Source: UBA6107 sp964459385 (GTDB lineage: Bacteria; Chloroflexota; Anaerolineae; Anaerolineales; Anaerolineaceae). From it: a stretch of DNA of 64,000 nucleotides. The DNA is taken from assembly GCA_964459385.1 (NCBI GenBank), contig CAYWLG010000001.1, positions 124,001 through 188,000 on the forward strand, written 5' to 3'. Shown here piece by piece: positions 7,789 to 16,180 of this stretch. The notes below the pieces were generated by a model, which saw only the letters and a list, made by a program, of their open reading frames with translations, did not search any database and had not been told where the DNA came from. The first letter of the stretch is position 1. Each line of letters opens with the position of its first letter. Made by a program: the position numbers and the translations under genes.

Positions 7789-9276
7789 TTACAATTCTTT
7801 TTGTGACCAGCGTGGAATGAGCCGGTAGAAGAACTCGATCATCAGTCCAAAAGCCTCTACCGAGAGGCGCTCGTTCAAACCGTGGATGCGGGCCAGATCA
7901 GTGGGGGTCATCACATAGGGCGAGAAGCGATAGACGTTGTCGCAGACGGCGTAATAATTGCGGGCATCTGTGCCACCCAGCATGATATAGGGGGCACAGG
8001 GCGTGCCGGGGAAGAACTCGCGCACGGCGCTGGCAATGTGCAGGTAGGGGGCGCTGTCATCGGGGGATACCGGCGAGGCTTCCCAGGCGTTGCCGCGCAG
8101 GGGTTCAAACTTGACGCGCTCATCGTTGATAATGGCGCGGACGTGCTCACAGGCGCTGGCGATTGTCTCGCCGGGCAGCAGCCTGAAGTTCACCACCGCC
8201 TCGGCATAGCCGGGAATGACGTTATCTTTAACGCCGCCTTTAAGGATGGTCACTGCGGTGGTCGTGCGGATGGTGGCCGCAGTTTCGCTGTTGCCGAGCA
8301 GTTGCTTCTTAATGACCCCGCCGAAAAGCCAGAGGTTGGCGAAAGCCAACTGCATGATCGGAGAAGCGACCGCACCCAGTTTGGCGAACATGTTGCTGAC
8401 CGCGCTGATCTTGGTGGGGAAGGGGTTGGCTACCAGGCGGTCGAGAGCGTGCACCAAAATGCCCGTGGCGGTAGCTTGTGAAGGGGTCGAAGAATGGCCG
8501 GCGTCGGCATCCACCCACACTTTGAGAGACAGGTAGCCTTTTTCGGCCACGCCGATGGCGGCGGCCAGCCCTTTCAGACCGGGGATGATGCCATCGTAAA
8601 TGCAGCCGCCCTCATCCATCATGGCAGCCAGATGGATGCCGCGTTCTTGCAGGGTGGCCACAATGGCCTTGGCGCCGGTGCCGAAAACCTCTTCATCGCT
8701 GCCAAAGCCGAACATCACGGTGCGTTCAGGTTGGTAGCCGACAGCGATCAGCTTTTCGGCAGCTTCGAGCAGGCCCACGAGCTGGCTCTTGATATCGAGG
8801 GTGCCGCGGCCCCAGATGAAACCGTCGGCCACTTTGCCCGAGAAGGGCGGATAGGTCCATTGATCCAGGGAGGTGGATTCGGCGGGTACCACATCCTGAT
8901 GGGCGGCCAGGAGTACCGGCTCGAGGCTGGCATCTTTGCCGGGCCAGGTGAAAAGCAGGCTGGCCTCGCCGATCACTTCGCGCTTCATGGTCTTGTGCAC
9001 CAAAGGATAGGTTTTCTCGAGCTGCTTGTGCAGCTTTTTCCAGTTTTCCATCACGTTATCGGCGGAATCTTCATGAGAGATCGTCTCGATTTGAATCAGC
9101 GACGAAAGGTGCTCGGCGCTTTCATTTTTGTCCAGCTTGAGTTCGGGCACCGCAACGGAAGCCAGTTCGATGGAATTGGCCGCATCGGCCTGTTGAATGA
9201 ACAGGTAAGTGCGAACCAACACAAAGGCTGCTACAAGTAGCAAAACAGCAATGAGAATAATGAACGCCAGGAGCAT
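7789..9276 (-). CDS. M20 family metallopeptidase/amidohydrolase, membrane-anchored
   Basis: This 495-residue protein begins with a strongly hydrophobic segment (about 2-25) that probably anchors it, followed by an M20 (PM20D1/carboxypeptidase-like) domain. Metal-site motifs are seen in order: LLAAHQDVVPAE, WGRGTLDIK, GFGSDEEVFGTGAK, MMDEGGCIYDG and the distal YIMLGGTDARNYY. The lid/dimerisation domain starts near AEKGYLSLKVWVDADAGHSS. PM20D1-type members hydrolyse or form N-acyl amino acids and others cleave dipeptides; substrate unknown. The start at 9276 is preceded by AGAGGTG; an earlier in-frame ATG lacks an SD. Confidence 0.9.
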   Translation of the reverse strand: MLLAFIILIAVLLLVAAFVLVRTYLFIQQADAANSIELASVAVPELKLDKNESAEHLSSLIQIETISHEDSADNVMENWKKLHKQLEKTYPLVHKTMKREVIGEASLLFTWPGKDASLEPVLLAAHQDVVPAESTSLDQWTYPPFSGKVADGFIWGRGTLDIKSQLVGLLEAAEKLIAVGYQPERTVMFGFGSDEEVFGTGAKAIVATLQERGIHLAAMMDEGGCIYDGIIPGLKGLAAAIGVAEKGYLSLKVWVDADAGHSSTPSQATATGILVHALDRLVANPFPTKISAVSNMFAKLGAVASPIMQLAFANLWLFGGVIKKQLLGNSETAATIRTTTAVTILKGGVKDNVIPGYAEAVVNFRLLPGETIASACEHVRAIINDERVKFEPLRGNAWEASPVSPDDSAPYLHIASAVREFFPGTPCAPYIMLGGTDARNYYAVCDNVYRFSPYVMTPTDLARIHGLNERLSVEAFGLMIEFFYRLIPRWSQKEL

Positions 9277-9383
9277 GATCACCTCTAAATTGAAGGGTTG
9301 GGGGTTGTTTAATTGCAACAAAAAGTTGCCAAACGCGACAGAACGATGCAAAAATTATAGCATCTTCTCAAAAATTGCAACAG

Positions 9384-9412
9384 AAAAAGATCCGGCCAGG
9401 CCGGATCTTTTT
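9384..9412. terminator. Terminator downstream of the CBS-domain gene
   Basis: The stem AAAAAGATCCGGCC / GGCCGGATCTTTTT has T-runs on both strands. It stands between the minus-strand CBS gene and the next minus-strand gene. Confidence 0.85.
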
Positions 9413-9427
9413 ACAAACAAGCTTTGA

Positions 9428-9868
9428 TCACTGCTGTAGCTGACGGCCCAAAATGTAGTTTTCGAGGCCCTTGATCAACTCGTTCTGATCGGCGATCATG
9501 CTCTTGACCACATCCCCGATGGAAACGACGCCGACCACTTTGCCGTCTTTGAGAACGGGCAAATGGCGGATGTGTTTGTCGGTCATTTGCGCCAGACAGG
9601 CTTCGGCCGAACGGTCGGGGTCAACGTAGTAAACCTCACTGGTCATGACCTCTTTCACCGGTGTGGTGACCGAATTGCCCTTGAGGGTACCGCGACGGGC
9701 GTAATCGCGCTCAGAAAAGATGCCGACTACTTTGTCGTTTTCCATCACCAGCACTGCGCCGATCTGGGCTTCGGCCATCAATTTAAGCGCTTCCAGAATT
9801 GTATCGCCTGGGGAAACCGTGTAGATCTTGTTTCCTTTTTCTTTTAAGACATCCATTACTGTTGCCAT
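9428..9868 (-). CDS. Tandem CBS-domain protein
   Basis: This 146-residue protein is two CBS repeats and little else. CBS1 (about 8-60) contains LKLMAEAQIGAVLVMEND and VGIFSERDYARR; CBS2 (about 72-128) contains SAEACLAQMTDKHIRHLPV and VGVVSIGDVVKSMI. Such stand-alone pairs bind adenosine nucleotides and act as energy sensors or regulators of partner enzymes. No partner is obvious next to it. GGAGG precedes the ATG at 9868. Confidence 0.93.
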   Translation of the reverse strand: MATVMDVLKEKGNKIYTVSPGDTILEALKLMAEAQIGAVLVMENDKVVGIFSERDYARRGTLKGNSVTTPVKEVMTSEVYYVDPDRSAEACLAQMTDKHIRHLPVLKDGKVVGVVSIGDVVKSMIADQNELIKGLENYILGRQLQQ

Positions 9869-10011
9869 ATTTCCTCCACTGCGGCAAAAGAATCATCAGA
9901 AAACACAGTCAACTTAATTAATAGTAGCGTATTTCGATCTTATTTTCAATTTGTTCACGTACTTGTAAGTGTTAAAAAAGGTATGGCTGGCAATTTGCCA
10001 GCCATACACGA

Positions 10012-10596
10012 TCAGCTCTGAGACGGCGCTTCTTTCTTTTTTGGCAATCCCTCTCCCTTTTGCCAGGGCGTTCCCAACCAGCGCAGGGCCCAGCGATCGA
10101 GACCCCAATAACCGGCCACCTTCCAGGCCAGCATGAGCAAAACGGCCAGCAAGAAGAGCACGGGGTTGGTGCTGGCAGAGCCGGCAAGCATGAAGTTGAA
10201 GTTCATCAAACCGCCGAAGAAAGCGGCGATACCGACGAACAGACCAACGATCAGGCCAAGGCCCACCAGGAATTCACCGATGGCAACCACTTTACCGAAC
10301 CAAACATAAGACTGGTTGTCAAGCAGGAATTGCAAGAAGGAGCGATACCAGCCATAGGTGATGGCGGGTTTGGCCGGGGCATCCGGGACGGCGATGGCGC
10401 TCATCCAGAAGCCTTTGAGGGCGTCACCGGTCTGCATCCAGGCAGGGCTTTCCAGTTTGTGCAGGCTGGCGGTGATCCATTCATACCCCACATACACGCG
10501 GATGATCAGCCAGATCCAGGCCAACTTGGTATTGTTGAAGAGTGCATTGGCGATCGGGGGGTCCGACATGTTCATCGAACCAGATTTGTTGTTCAT
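10012..10596 (-). CDS. DoxX family membrane protein
   Basis: This 194-residue membrane protein has about four hydrophobic spans and the DoxX/DoxD pattern: an N-terminal WLIIRVYVGYEWITASLHKL, a central GKVVAIGEFLVGLGLIVGL, then GLMNFNFMLAGSASTNPVLF and LLAWKVAGYWGLDRW. Relatives include the small subunit of thiosulfate:quinone oxidoreductase and SodA-associated DoxX proteins, but substrate and partners cannot be read from this copy. I chose the ATG at 10596 with GGAG 9 bases upstream; an ATG five codons earlier is the alternative. Confidence 0.85.
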   Translation of the reverse strand: MNNKSGSMNMSDPPIANALFNNTKLAWIWLIIRVYVGYEWITASLHKLESPAWMQTGDALKGFWMSAIAVPDAPAKPAITYGWYRSFLQFLLDNQSYVWFGKVVAIGEFLVGLGLIVGLFVGIAAFFGGLMNFNFMLAGSASTNPVLFLLAVLLMLAWKVAGYWGLDRWALRWLGTPWQKGEGLPKKKEAPSQS

Positions 10597-10643
10597 TCTC
10601 AAAATCTCCATTTCTCTGACAAAATAGGATAATACATACCTGA

Positions 10644-10672
10644 ATTATAGTAATTCTGACCAAAAATGTCAA
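10644..10672 (-). promoter_or_regulatory. Consensus sigma-70-type promoter of the DoxX gene
   Basis: On the minus strand TTGACA (10672-10667) and TATAAT (10649-10644) are both perfect consensus hexamers, separated by 17 bases. Strong constitutive transcription is expected. Confidence 0.85.
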
Positions 10673-10732
10673 ATAAAAGTTAGATTAAAACCGAGGCCTT
10701 GACAGCCCACTGAAAAGGGCGTCTTTTTCTGT

Positions 10733-10738
10733 TAGAAT
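10733..10738 (+). promoter_or_regulatory. -10 box (TAGAAT), probable leaderless start
   Basis: TAGAAT ends 7 bases before the ATG at 10746, with no Shine-Dalgarno between. A TTGACA at 10699-10704 is 28 bases away, too far for a normal -35. Confidence 0.5.
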
Positions 10739-10745
10739 CAACCCT

Positions 10746-12131
10746 ATGAAGTCAAAAATTCAATTGTGGATTCTCATTGGGGCCTTTCTCGCCGCACTTA
10801 CTGGCGGTTTTTTGCTGATGGGACGAGATGTGACCCTCAATATAAATGGCAACAGTGAAGTGGTGCATACACGCGGTTTTACCGTGCGCCAGGCTCTGCG
10901 CAGTGCGGGCATTACCCTGCAACCGGGCGACCAGGTGAACCCGGCGGCGAACAGTTGGCTGAACGACACGCAAGAGATCAGCCTGTCGCAGTCGCGGCCG
11001 GTGCTGATCTGGATCGACCCCGCCGGCTCAGAAACGGTGATCAGCAGCGCAGAGACCACGGCCAGGGGCATTCTGGCTCAAGCGGGCATCACGCCCTCAG
11101 AAGATGACAGGGTCAAAGTGAATGGCCGTGTGGTTGCTCTGGATGAGCCCCTCAAGCTGGGCGAGGGCATTGCCTTGCAGTACTTCCCGGCCATCCCAAT
11201 GCAGGTGAGCGAAAACGGTGACCTCGCCACTTACCCGGCCACCTCCGGTTACGTGGGGCTGGCGCTGTGGCAGAACGGCGTACGTCTGATCGGAGCCGAC
11301 CAGCTTTCGGTGCCCTTTGATCAGCCCGTGACGCCAGAGATGCAGATCAGCCTCAACAAGGCCCGCCCGGTCACGATCACGGCGGATGGCAAAGACATTC
11401 ACACCCTTTCGGCCGCGGCCACGGTGGGCCAGGCTTTGCAAGAAAATGGCATCACTCTGCAGGGGCTGGATTACAGCCAGCCTGACGAGGCGAGCGCCCT
11501 GCCCGAGGACGGCAACATCAAAGTGGTGCGGGTGCGCGAAGAAGTGGTGGTGAGCCAGCAAGCTATTCCGTTTGACACAGAATATGTTTCAGACGATTCG
11601 CTGGAGCTGGGCCAAACCAAGGTCGTCAACGAGGGGCAGTACGGCTTGTCGGTCAGCCGGGTGCGCGTGCGCTATGAAGACGGCAAAGAGGTTTCGCGTG
11701 TGGTCGAAAGCAGCGAAACCCTGCAAGAGCCGGTGAACCGCAAAGAAGCCTACGGTGCCGATGTGAGCTATCAAACAATGGATACCGAAGTGGGCACGAT
11801 CACCTATTACCGCGCCGTCACGGTGCGAGCCACCTCCTATTCGCCCTGTCGCTCGGCGGCCGATCAGTGCTATTACAGCACGGCCTCCGGCGCACCCGTG
11901 CAGCGAGGTGTCATTGCAGTAACGCGTGCCTGGTACAACCTTTTTGCCGGTGATCGCATCTATGTGCCCGGTTATGGCATTGGCACCATCGAAGATATCG
12001 GCGGCGGCATCCCCGGGCAGTATTGGATCGACCTGGGCTTTACGGATGCCGATTGGGAACTATGGTCGAAATCGGTGACCATTTACTTTTTGGCACCGGC
12101 TCCCGCCAATGTGCCGGGGGTGCTGCCATAG
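10746..12131 (+). CDS. YabE-like secreted protein: three DUF348 repeats, G5 and 3D domains
   Basis: This 461-residue cell-envelope protein has an uncleaved signal anchor (5-27). Three DUF348 repeats follow at about 29-72, 86-130 and 207-254, each with the pattern TVxQALxxxGIxL. A G5 domain (about 258-335, EVVVSQQAIPFDTEYV to VVESSETLQEP) comes next, then a 3D domain (about 360-450) with YVPGYGIGTIEDIGGG and YWIDLGF carrying conserved Asp residues. The same order is found in Bacillus YabE and resuscitation-promoting factors, which act on peptidoglycan. It stands directly before ksgA, as yabE is near ksgA in Bacillus. Catalysis (MltA-like lytic transglycosylase) is inferred from the 3D fold. 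Confidence 0.92.
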   Translation: MKSKIQLWILIGAFLAALTGGFLLMGRDVTLNINGNSEVVHTRGFTVRQALRSAGITLQPGDQVNPAANSWLNDTQEISLSQSRPVLIWIDPAGSETVISSAETTARGILAQAGITPSEDDRVKVNGRVVALDEPLKLGEGIALQYFPAIPMQVSENGDLATYPATSGYVGLALWQNGVRLIGADQLSVPFDQPVTPEMQISLNKARPVTITADGKDIHTLSAAATVGQALQENGITLQGLDYSQPDEASALPEDGNIKVVRVREEVVVSQQAIPFDTEYVSDDSLELGQTKVVNEGQYGLSVSRVRVRYEDGKEVSRVVESSETLQEPVNRKEAYGADVSYQTMDTEVGTITYYRAVTVRATSYSPCRSAADQCYYSTASGAPVQRGVIAVTRAWYNLFAGDRIYVPGYGIGTIEDIGGGIPGQYWIDLGFTDADWELWSKSVTIYFLAPAPANVPGVLP

Positions 12132-12979
12132 AAGCGCCCCTGCCCGATGTTCGTTCATTGTTACGCCAGCACCGGCTTGACCCCCATAAAGGGTTGGGCC
12201 AGAACTTTTTGGTAGACGGCAATGTGCTGCGCAAGATCGTGCAAGTGGCCGGCGTGACCGGCAATGACCATGTGCTCGAGATCGGCGCAGGGCTGGGCAG
12301 CCTTACCTGTGCGCTGGCACAAAAGGCCAGCCGAGTGGTGGCGGTTGAGATCGACAAAAAACTGGTGCCGGTGCTGCGTGAAGTAACCGGTTATTACCCG
12401 AATGTAGAGATCGTCAGTGGCGATATGCTCGAAATTGACCCGGCCGTTGTGATGGGCGAGACGCCCTACCTGGTGGTGGCCAATATTCCCTATTACATCA
12501 CCTCCGCGCTGATCCGACATTTGCTTGAAAGCACGAACCGCCCCCAGCGCATCGTCTTGACCATGCAAAAAGAGGTGGCTTCGCGCATCTGCGCCGCCGC
12601 CGGGGATTATTCTTTGTTGTCGCTGAGCGTACAGGTGTTTGGTGACCCGCAGGTGGTGCTCAATATCGGGGCAGGGGCGTTCTTCCCGCCGCCCAACGTG
12701 GATTCGGCCACTTTGCGCATTGACCTCTACGAGACCCCCATGATTCCGCCTGAATGGCTGGATACGTTCTTTCAGTTGGCTCATTTTGGCTTTGCCCAGA
12801 AGCGCAAAACCCTGCGCAATACCCTCTCGGCCGGGCTGCATTGGAGCGGCGACGAGGCGGCGGCACTGCTGCAGGCGGCTGGCATTGACCCCACGCGGCG
12901 GGCGCAGACCCTGGAACTGGCCGAGTGGCGCACCCTGGTGGGCGAGTATTTAGCCAAGACGAACAAAAACGGAGCCTGA
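12062..12979 (+). CDS. ksgA: 16S rRNA (adenine1518/1519-N6)-dimethyltransferase
   Basis: KsgA dimethylates two adjacent adenines near the 3' end of 16S rRNA, a late 30S assembly step. Motifs: KGLGQNFLVDGNVLRKI, the SAM site VLEIGAGLGSLT, VAVEIDKKL, and the catalytic NIPYYITS. The C-terminal RNA-binding part has FFPPPNVDSATLRI and FAQKRKTLRNTL. The start is uncertain. The first in-frame ATG (12062) lies 70 bases inside the upstream gene and adds an atypical N-terminus. The natural N-terminus would fall at an ATA codon (12128) that overlaps the upstream TAG as ATAG and has GGGGGTG before it, giving 283 residues. Translation is probably coupled to the upstream gene. Confidence 0.93.
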   Translation: MVEIGDHLLFGTGSRQCAGGAAIEAPLPDVRSLLRQHRLDPHKGLGQNFLVDGNVLRKIVQVAGVTGNDHVLEIGAGLGSLTCALAQKASRVVAVEIDKKLVPVLREVTGYYPNVEIVSGDMLEIDPAVVMGETPYLVVANIPYYITSALIRHLLESTNRPQRIVLTMQKEVASRICAAAGDYSLLSLSVQVFGDPQVVLNIGAGAFFPPPNVDSATLRIDLYETPMIPPEWLDTFFQLAHFGFAQKRKTLRNTLSAGLHWSGDEAAALLQAAGIDPTRRAQTLELAEWRTLVGEYLAKTNKNGA

Positions 12980-12988
12980 TCGGCTCCG
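12970..12988. terminator. Terminator between ksgA and the convergent glycosyltransferase
   Basis: The stem CGGAGCC / GGCTCCG with a 5-base loop is followed by a T-rich stretch on the plus strand and is preceded by GAACAAAAA, which gives a T-run on the minus strand. Confidence 0.65.
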
Positions 12989-13015
12989 CTGTTCTTTAGA
13001 TGGGATAATGAATCA

Positions 13016-13738
13016 CTATTTGTGCAGATCCGCATAGCGGAAGGGCAGCTTCCAGACGCTGACGGCGGCTTCAAGCTGAATGGAAAAATCGATCTTCGAT
13101 TTACCGAATTTGCGTTCGGCAAAATAGATGGGCACCTCGATCATTTTGTAGCCCAGTTTCGTAGCGATGTAGATCGTTTCCACCTGGAACATATAGCCAT
13201 TGGAACGAACACGGTCGAGTGGGAAGCGTTCGAGAGCAGAACGATTCCACATGCGAAAACCGCCGGTCATATCGTTAATTTTGGCACCCAGAATGGTGCG
13301 CGCATAGAAATTGCCAAAACCGGAAAGGGCCTTGCGATACCAGGGCCAGTCTTTATCCAGACTGCCGCCGAGGATGTAGCGTGAACCGATCACCACGTCG
13401 CAGTTTGGGCTGGCCGCCAGCATCTCGATCAGCTTTTCGGGCGGATGAGAGAAGTCGGCATCCATCTGCACAATGCGGTCGGCGCCCAGTTCGAGGGCCT
13501 TCTTGAACCCGCTCACATAAGCGGTGCCCAGCCCCAGCTTGCCACTGCGATGCAGGGTGTGAATCTTGCCGGGCTTTTGGGCCGCCAGTTCATCGGCCAA
13601 CTGTCCGGTGCCATCGGGACTGTTGTCATCCACGACCAATATTTCGATGTCTGCAATGGGGAGGGAGAGAAGCCGGTCCACCAGCGTGGGAAGGTTTTCT
13701 CGTTCGTTGTATGTCGGAATTATGACAATTGTACTCAT
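13016..13738 (-). CDS. Polyprenyl-phosphate mannose/glucose synthase-like GT2 glycosyltransferase
   Basis: This 240-residue soluble GT2 enzyme resembles dolichol/polyprenol-monophosphate mannosyltransferase (Dpm1/Ppm1 catalytic domain). It has IVIIPTYNERENL at the N-terminus, VVDDNSPDGT, the metal-binding QMDADFSHPPE, IGSRYILGG, and the acceptor-side MTGGFRMWNRSAL. It would move a sugar from a GDP- or UDP-donor to polyprenyl phosphate for later glycan assembly outside the membrane. There is no C-terminal membrane domain, as in Dpm1. The plus-strand ksgA gene ends just downstream, with a terminator between. Confidence 0.9.
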   Translation of the reverse strand: MSTIVIIPTYNERENLPTLVDRLLSLPIADIEILVVDDNSPDGTGQLADELAAQKPGKIHTLHRSGKLGLGTAYVSGFKKALELGADRIVQMDADFSHPPEKLIEMLAASPNCDVVIGSRYILGGSLDKDWPWYRKALSGFGNFYARTILGAKINDMTGGFRMWNRSALERFPLDRVRSNGYMFQVETIYIATKLGYKMIEVPIYFAERKFGKSKIDFSIQLEAAVSVWKLPFRYADLHK

Positions 13739-13769
13739 GGAGAATATTGTCTTCTTCTTTTTATGAAGA

Positions 13770-14141
13770 TCACAGGATATTTACAAGATCCTGTGCCGTG
13801 CGCTGCATCTCTAAAATAACCAAACCGGGCTTTGCCTGCTGGTTGGTGATCACGGTCAAGCCGGCATGTTCGCTGATGGTGGTGAGAATGACATAGCCAT
13901 TTTCACCCTTTGTGAACACCTGCTCAAGGCCCCCACGCCCCATTTCTTGAGAAATGCTCTCCGACAGAGAGAGAATGGCAGCGGACATGGCCGATACGCG
14001 ATCCTCGCTCATATTTTCAGGCAGTGCAGACGCAATGATCAGCCCATCCAGGCTGACAATTGCCGCTGCCTCAATTTCAGGCATTGATCGCTGCAACTCG
14101 CGCAGACGATCGACAAGCAACGGGATGTTTCTTGGAACCAA
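13770..14141 (-). CDS. Roadblock/LC7 domain protein
   Basis: This 123-residue single-domain roadblock/LC7 protein has IEAAAIVSLDGLIIASALPE, then SAAILSLSESISQEMGRGGLEQVFTK and a final GLVILEMQRTAQDLVNIL. Such proteins act as dimeric platforms or GTPase-activating partners of small Ras-like GTPases (MglB-MglA), or in sensory complexes. No small GTPase gene is adjacent. The start is TTG at 14141 with GAGGTGA upstream, since no ATG fits. Confidence 0.9.
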   Translation of the reverse strand: MVPRNIPLLVDRLRELQRSMPEIEAAAIVSLDGLIIASALPENMSEDRVSAMSAAILSLSESISQEMGRGGLEQVFTKGENGYVILTTISEHAGLTVITNQQAKPGLVILEMQRTAQDLVNIL

Positions 14142-14237
14142 CGACTCACCTCAAATATTTATTCCAAATGCTAACAATGTACTTTAACACAGGCAAATAG
14201 GGGTGTCAAGCGGTGTATGAAGAAGTGCTCATCCATC

Positions 14238-15146
14238 TTAATTTGTGTTAATTTGTTTTACTGCTTTACGTGCCTGATAAAGGGAATACAGTTGAACCCC
14301 AAAAATGGAAGCCATGATGACGACACTGCCAATGATCTGCACCGGGTTCATGTGTTCCTTCAAGAAGAGAACGCCAAACAGGGCTGCAAAGACCGCTTCG
14401 AGGCTCAAAATAAGCGCCGAATCGGCGGTGGGGGCTTTGGATTGCCCAAACGTTTGCAGGGTGAAGCCACCGGCCACCGAGAACAGGCCGCCGTATAAAA
14501 CAGCCGGCCAGCAGGCAGCCACGGCCGAGAAAGTGATGGGGTGATAAAAGAAACTAAAAATTAAATTTAAGAGCCCACAAAAGAGCGATTGCCCGACCGA
14601 AAGCTCAAACGGATTCAGTTTCTTGGCGGCAAAACCGATGGCGATGACATGAAAGGGCCACACGAAGGCACCGGCCAATTCGAGCAGATCACCGCTCGAA
14701 AACGAAAAGCCTTTGCCGCTGGTGCTGAGCAAATAGGTGCCAAACAGGGCGGCCAGAGCGGCCAGCCAGTTCAGGGCCGGGATCTTCATGCGCCAGAAGA
14801 GGGCCAAAAAAAGGGGCACCAAAACCACATAAAGCCCGGTGATGAAACCGGCCGAACTGGCCGTGGTGGTCTCCAGACCGGCTTGCTGCAGGGTGCTGCC
14901 GGCGAACAAACAAAAGCCGCACAGGGCGATCCAGAGCAGGTGGTCTTTCTGCCAGCGAAAGAGCCGGATGGCAAAGGGCAGCATGACCAGACCGGCGAGC
15001 AGAAAACGGATGGCGTTGAAGGCGAAGAAGTCGAGATATTCTGCGGCGGTTCTCTGAGCCACAAAGCCACCGCCCCAAATGATGGCGGCCAGCAGCATGG
15101 CCAGATCGGCGAGAACGCGCTCTTTGTCTTTTGTGAAGGCTTTCAT
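14238..15146 (-). CDS. EamA family (DMT superfamily) transporter
   Basis: This 302-residue membrane protein has ten hydrophobic spans in two EamA repeats. The first repeat has LAAIIWGGGFVAQRTAAEYLDFFAFNAIRFLLAG and the second DLLELAGAFVWPFHVIAIGFAAKKLNP through LSLEAVFAALFGVLFLKEHM. DMT carriers export metabolites or amino acids; the substrate is unknown. It stands alone on the minus strand. Confidence 0.9.
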   Translation of the reverse strand: MKAFTKDKERVLADLAMLLAAIIWGGGFVAQRTAAEYLDFFAFNAIRFLLAGLVMLPFAIRLFRWQKDHLLWIALCGFCLFAGSTLQQAGLETTTASSAGFITGLYVVLVPLFLALFWRMKIPALNWLAALAALFGTYLLSTSGKGFSFSSGDLLELAGAFVWPFHVIAIGFAAKKLNPFELSVGQSLFCGLLNLIFSFFYHPITFSAVAACWPAVLYGGLFSVAGGFTLQTFGQSKAPTADSALILSLEAVFAALFGVLFLKEHMNPVQIIGSVVIMASIFGVQLYSLYQARKAVKQINTN

Positions 15147-15190
15147 TGGATCACCGGCAAAATGAATTGGTCTATTCTACACTAAAAAAA

Positions 15191-15217
15191 GAAACCGAAG
15201 GGAATTCCTCCGGTTTC
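15191..15217 (-). terminator. Terminator after the small gene at 15.2-15.5 kb
   Basis: The stem GAAACCG / CGGTTTC with an inner GGAATTCC is followed on the minus strand by TTTTTTT. It lies 20 bases past the stop of the minus-strand small gene. Confidence 0.75.
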
Positions 15218-15236
15218 TCCCTGAACGAGCAAGCTG

Positions 15237-15512
15237 TTAACGTGAACGTTTAAAGTTTCGGCTGGCCTGGTCCATGCGCCAGCGCTTGAGGATTTTGGTA
15301 AATTCCATGTTGTTTTGAGCGCGCTGCCAGTCATTGGCGAACTTCTCTAAAGGGATTTCGAGAAACTTCTGGTGGATTTCCTCCATGATGGCCTGGTCGA
15401 TGCCATTATCACGCAAGAAATCGAGCCAGCGCTGCTTGTCTTCATCGGAAAAGCCTTGCTTTTCGATAAACTTAACCAGTTGTTGTGTTTCGACAGGGTA
15501 TTGAGCACTCAT
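15237..15512 (-). CDS. Small hypothetical protein
   Basis: This 91-residue, charged, probably helical protein has no signal peptide or membrane span, and I do not recognise a family. It is rich in Lys/Arg/Gln/Glu and aromatic residues, with a basic C-terminus (NFKRSR). It has its own terminator and is followed on the other strand by the PspC pair, so it seems to be a monocistronic gene. The clean codon use and terminator make it a real gene. Confidence 0.65.
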   Translation of the reverse strand: MSAQYPVETQQLVKFIEKQGFSDEDKQRWLDFLRDNGIDQAIMEEIHQKFLEIPLEKFANDWQRAQNNMEFTKILKRWRMDQASRNFKRSR

Positions 15513-15643
15513 TTCAGCCTCCGCATTTTCCTTTGTCTTTTTCTCATTCCCTGCCTCTCATTGTAACCGATTCTAAAAACAATTTCTGCAACCATTCGTC
15601 CATCACTGCGTAGATAGTATGTAAAAATAAACTGGAGGTTCAC

Positions 15644-15850
15644 ATGGATAATCAACCGAAGCGTTTGTATCGTTCAAACAAAGACCGCATGATGGCGGGA
15701 ATTTGCGGCGGCCTGGCCGAATACTTTAACATTGACCCGACCGTGGTGCGTTTATTGGCTGTTGTGGCGTTCTTTTTGACTGCATCGGGCGCCTTTTGGG
15801 CTTACATCATTATGTGGGCAGTAGTGCCCGAACAACCCACCGTGCTCTAG
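15644..15850 (+). CDS. PspC domain protein (first of a tandem pair)
   Basis: This 68-residue minimal PspC protein starts with RLYRSNKDRMMAGICGGLAE, then EYFNIDPTVVRLL, one long hydrophobic span and VVPEQP. PspC domains sit in the inner membrane and take part in envelope-stress signalling with PspA. GGAGG is placed 6 bases before the ATG. A second, closely related gene follows after 9 bases, clearly a tandem duplication. Confidence 0.92.
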   Translation: MDNQPKRLYRSNKDRMMAGICGGLAEYFNIDPTVVRLLAVVAFFLTASGAFWAYIIMWAVVPEQPTVL

Positions 15851-15859
15851 GAGGGCCGA

Positions 15860-16051
15860 ATGGATTCATCGAAACGTCTGTATCGTTCTGTGGTTAACCG
15901 TCAGATCGGCGGTGTGTGCGGCGGGCTGGCCGAGTACTTCAATATCGACCCCACCCTGGTGCGCGTTTTGTTTCTCTTGGGGCTGCTGTTCGTGGGGGGC
16001 ACTTTCTGGGCCTACCTGGTCTTGTGGATCGTCGTTCCTGAACAAAAGTAA
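15860..16051 (+). CDS. PspC domain protein (second of a tandem pair)
   Basis: This 63-residue PspC protein shares the pattern RLYRS-x-R-x-x-GGVCGGLAEYFNIDPT and the ending VVPEQK with its neighbour. GGAGG in the 9-base gap serves as its ribosome site, so the pair is one operon. The copies differ mainly in the membrane span, which suggests they may pair as a heterodimer (inference). Confidence 0.92.
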   Translation: MDSSKRLYRSVVNRQIGGVCGGLAEYFNIDPTLVRVLFLLGLLFVGGTFWAYLVLWIVVPEQK

Positions 16052-16064
16052 AGCGTTTAAATAA

Positions 16065-16101
16065 AAACAGCGGGATTCGTCTAATTTGAATCCCGCTGTT
16101 T
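16065..16101. terminator. Bidirectional terminator between PspC pair and efflux operon
   Basis: A perfect 14-bp stem AAACAGCGGGATTC / GAATCCCGCTGTTT with a 9-base loop. T- and A-rich flanks on both sides allow use by both convergent operons. Confidence 0.85.
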
Positions 16102-16114
16102 CATTTAAGGAAGA

Positions 16115-16180
16115 GCTACTCGTAGTCAGGACTACTCGTAGTCAGGACTACTCGCAGCACAGGGCTACTCGTAACGCAGG
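16115..16180 (-). repeat. Four tandem copies of the 3' end of the MacB-like gene
   Basis: Read on the minus strand, a 16-17-bp unit CCTGNNNTACGAGTAG occurs four times in a row (16180-16164, 16163-16147, 16146-16131, 16130-16115). The first copy is the true end of the permease gene (Leu-Arg-Tyr-Glu-stop). The other three repeat the last codons and the stop downstream of it. Confidence 0.85.

Noticed and set aside
10699..10704. TTGACA as the -35 of the YabE-like gene
   Set aside because: It is 28 bases from TAGAAT, far outside the usual 15-19.
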